From JAGNLM01 sp964439835 (GTDB lineage: Bacteria > Pseudomonadota > Gammaproteobacteria > JAABTG01), in contig CAYTPQ010000010.1 in assembly GCA_964439835.1 (NCBI GenBank), positions 11,981 to 75,980 on the forward strand: a DNA stretch of 64,000 nucleotides, given 5' to 3'. Below the pieces are notes generated by a model. The model worked only from the letters and a program-made list of their open reading frames with translations, had not been told where the DNA came from and did no database searches. This document shows positions 63,888-64,000 of the stretch, piece after piece; the first letter of the stretch is position 1, and each line of letters opens with the position of its first letter. Made by a program: the position numbers and the translations under genes.

Positions 63888-63908
63888 ACCCTCCTCGGAA
63901 AGGAGGGT
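63888..63908. repeat. Perfect 8-bp hairpin before the putative intron
   Basis: ACCCTCCT (63888-63895), loop CGGAA, AGGAGGGT (63901-63908). It could be a terminator for a plus transcript, as a run of four A follows at 63913-63916, or a translation-blocking stem for the small minus-strand frame. The putative intron start lies 37 bp beyond it. Confidence 0.5.
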
Positions 63909-63945
63909 GGGGAAAATTCAGTGACCACGGGTGGGGATTATTGGA

Positions 63946-64000
63946 GTGCGCCGGGAGACCGGCGAGGAGTAGGTGGTGAGAGTCCACAACGATGAAGGAG
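63946..64000 (+). mobile_element. Probable 5' end of a group II intron (truncated by window)
   Basis: The stretch beginning GTGCGCC at 63946 agrees with the 5' splice-site consensus GTGYG of bacterial group II introns. It is followed by CCGGGAGACCGG, a small stem-loop, and then AGGTGGTGAGAGTCCAC, which resembles the early domain I sequence of these introns (GGTGGTGAAAGTCCAC type). Only 55 nt lie in the window, so the reverse transcriptase and 3' end are not visible. The call is from memory of the family, not from a search. Confidence 0.4.

Overview
This 64 kb window is GC-rich, densely coded chromosomal DNA. The organism looks like a gammaproteobacterium: nudF beside a DUF1249 (YqiB) gene, HrpA helicase, an LpxL/HtrB acyltransferase, FadL, a lipoprotein-sorting ABC system, an HAE1-type RND pump and the DUF2939 and DUF3365 families all fit a Gram-negative proteobacterium. 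A free-living, perhaps lithotrophic lineage (Chromatiales-like) is my guess, not a demonstrated assignment. No CRISPR array, rRNA or complete insertion sequence was seen.

Layout. 1-10 kb: a 3' gene fragment, thioredoxin, Nudix hydrolase, DUF1249 protein, a lipoprotein-type isoaspartyl methyltransferase, a secreted Ala/Pro-rich protein, an ICMT-like membrane methyltransferase, GpmI, a redoxin, a glycine-rich membrane protein, a DUF3365 haem protein, an ABC-2 exporter and a pterin-carbinolamine dehydratase. 10.2-18.2 kb: a complete V/A-type ATPase operon in the order stalk(H)-C-I-K-F-E-A-B-D, behind an AT-rich leader with a Fur-like palindrome and followed by a cupin and a His-rich NifX-family protein. 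19.2-23.4 kb: a lipoprotein-type ABC transporter (ATPase, two FtsX/MacB-type permeases, outer-membrane lipoprotein-sorting protein). 23.6-38.5 kb: acyltransferase, cytochrome b561, CobW GTPase, CbiX chelatase, Sel1 protein, FadL with acyl-CoA synthetase, an antiporter, HrpA and a diguanylate cyclase.

38.7-58.4 kb is a carbon and energy storage block. It has PpsA, a periplasmic cyclophilin, PpdK and Pgi. A minus-strand operon glgC - GH57 - malQ - ROK glucokinase leads towards pgi. Divergently from glgC run a GlgB-like gene, glgA and polyphosphate kinase. Together with GpmI at 4-6 kb, the genes connect pyruvate/PEP, glucose-6-phosphate, glycogen and polyphosphate. The most striking observation is that the GlgB-like protein (52638-54590) keeps the family scaffold but has Pro in place of the catalytic Asp nucleophile and has lost both active-site histidines. 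It is probably a pseudoenzyme sitting where the branching enzyme should be.

58.4-64 kb: a MOSC protein, an RND efflux pair, a tRNA-Arg(CCU), then about 600 bp of non-coding or degraded DNA. The window ends in what looks like the 5' end of a group II intron, so the right edge is probably an accessory junction beside a tRNA gene.
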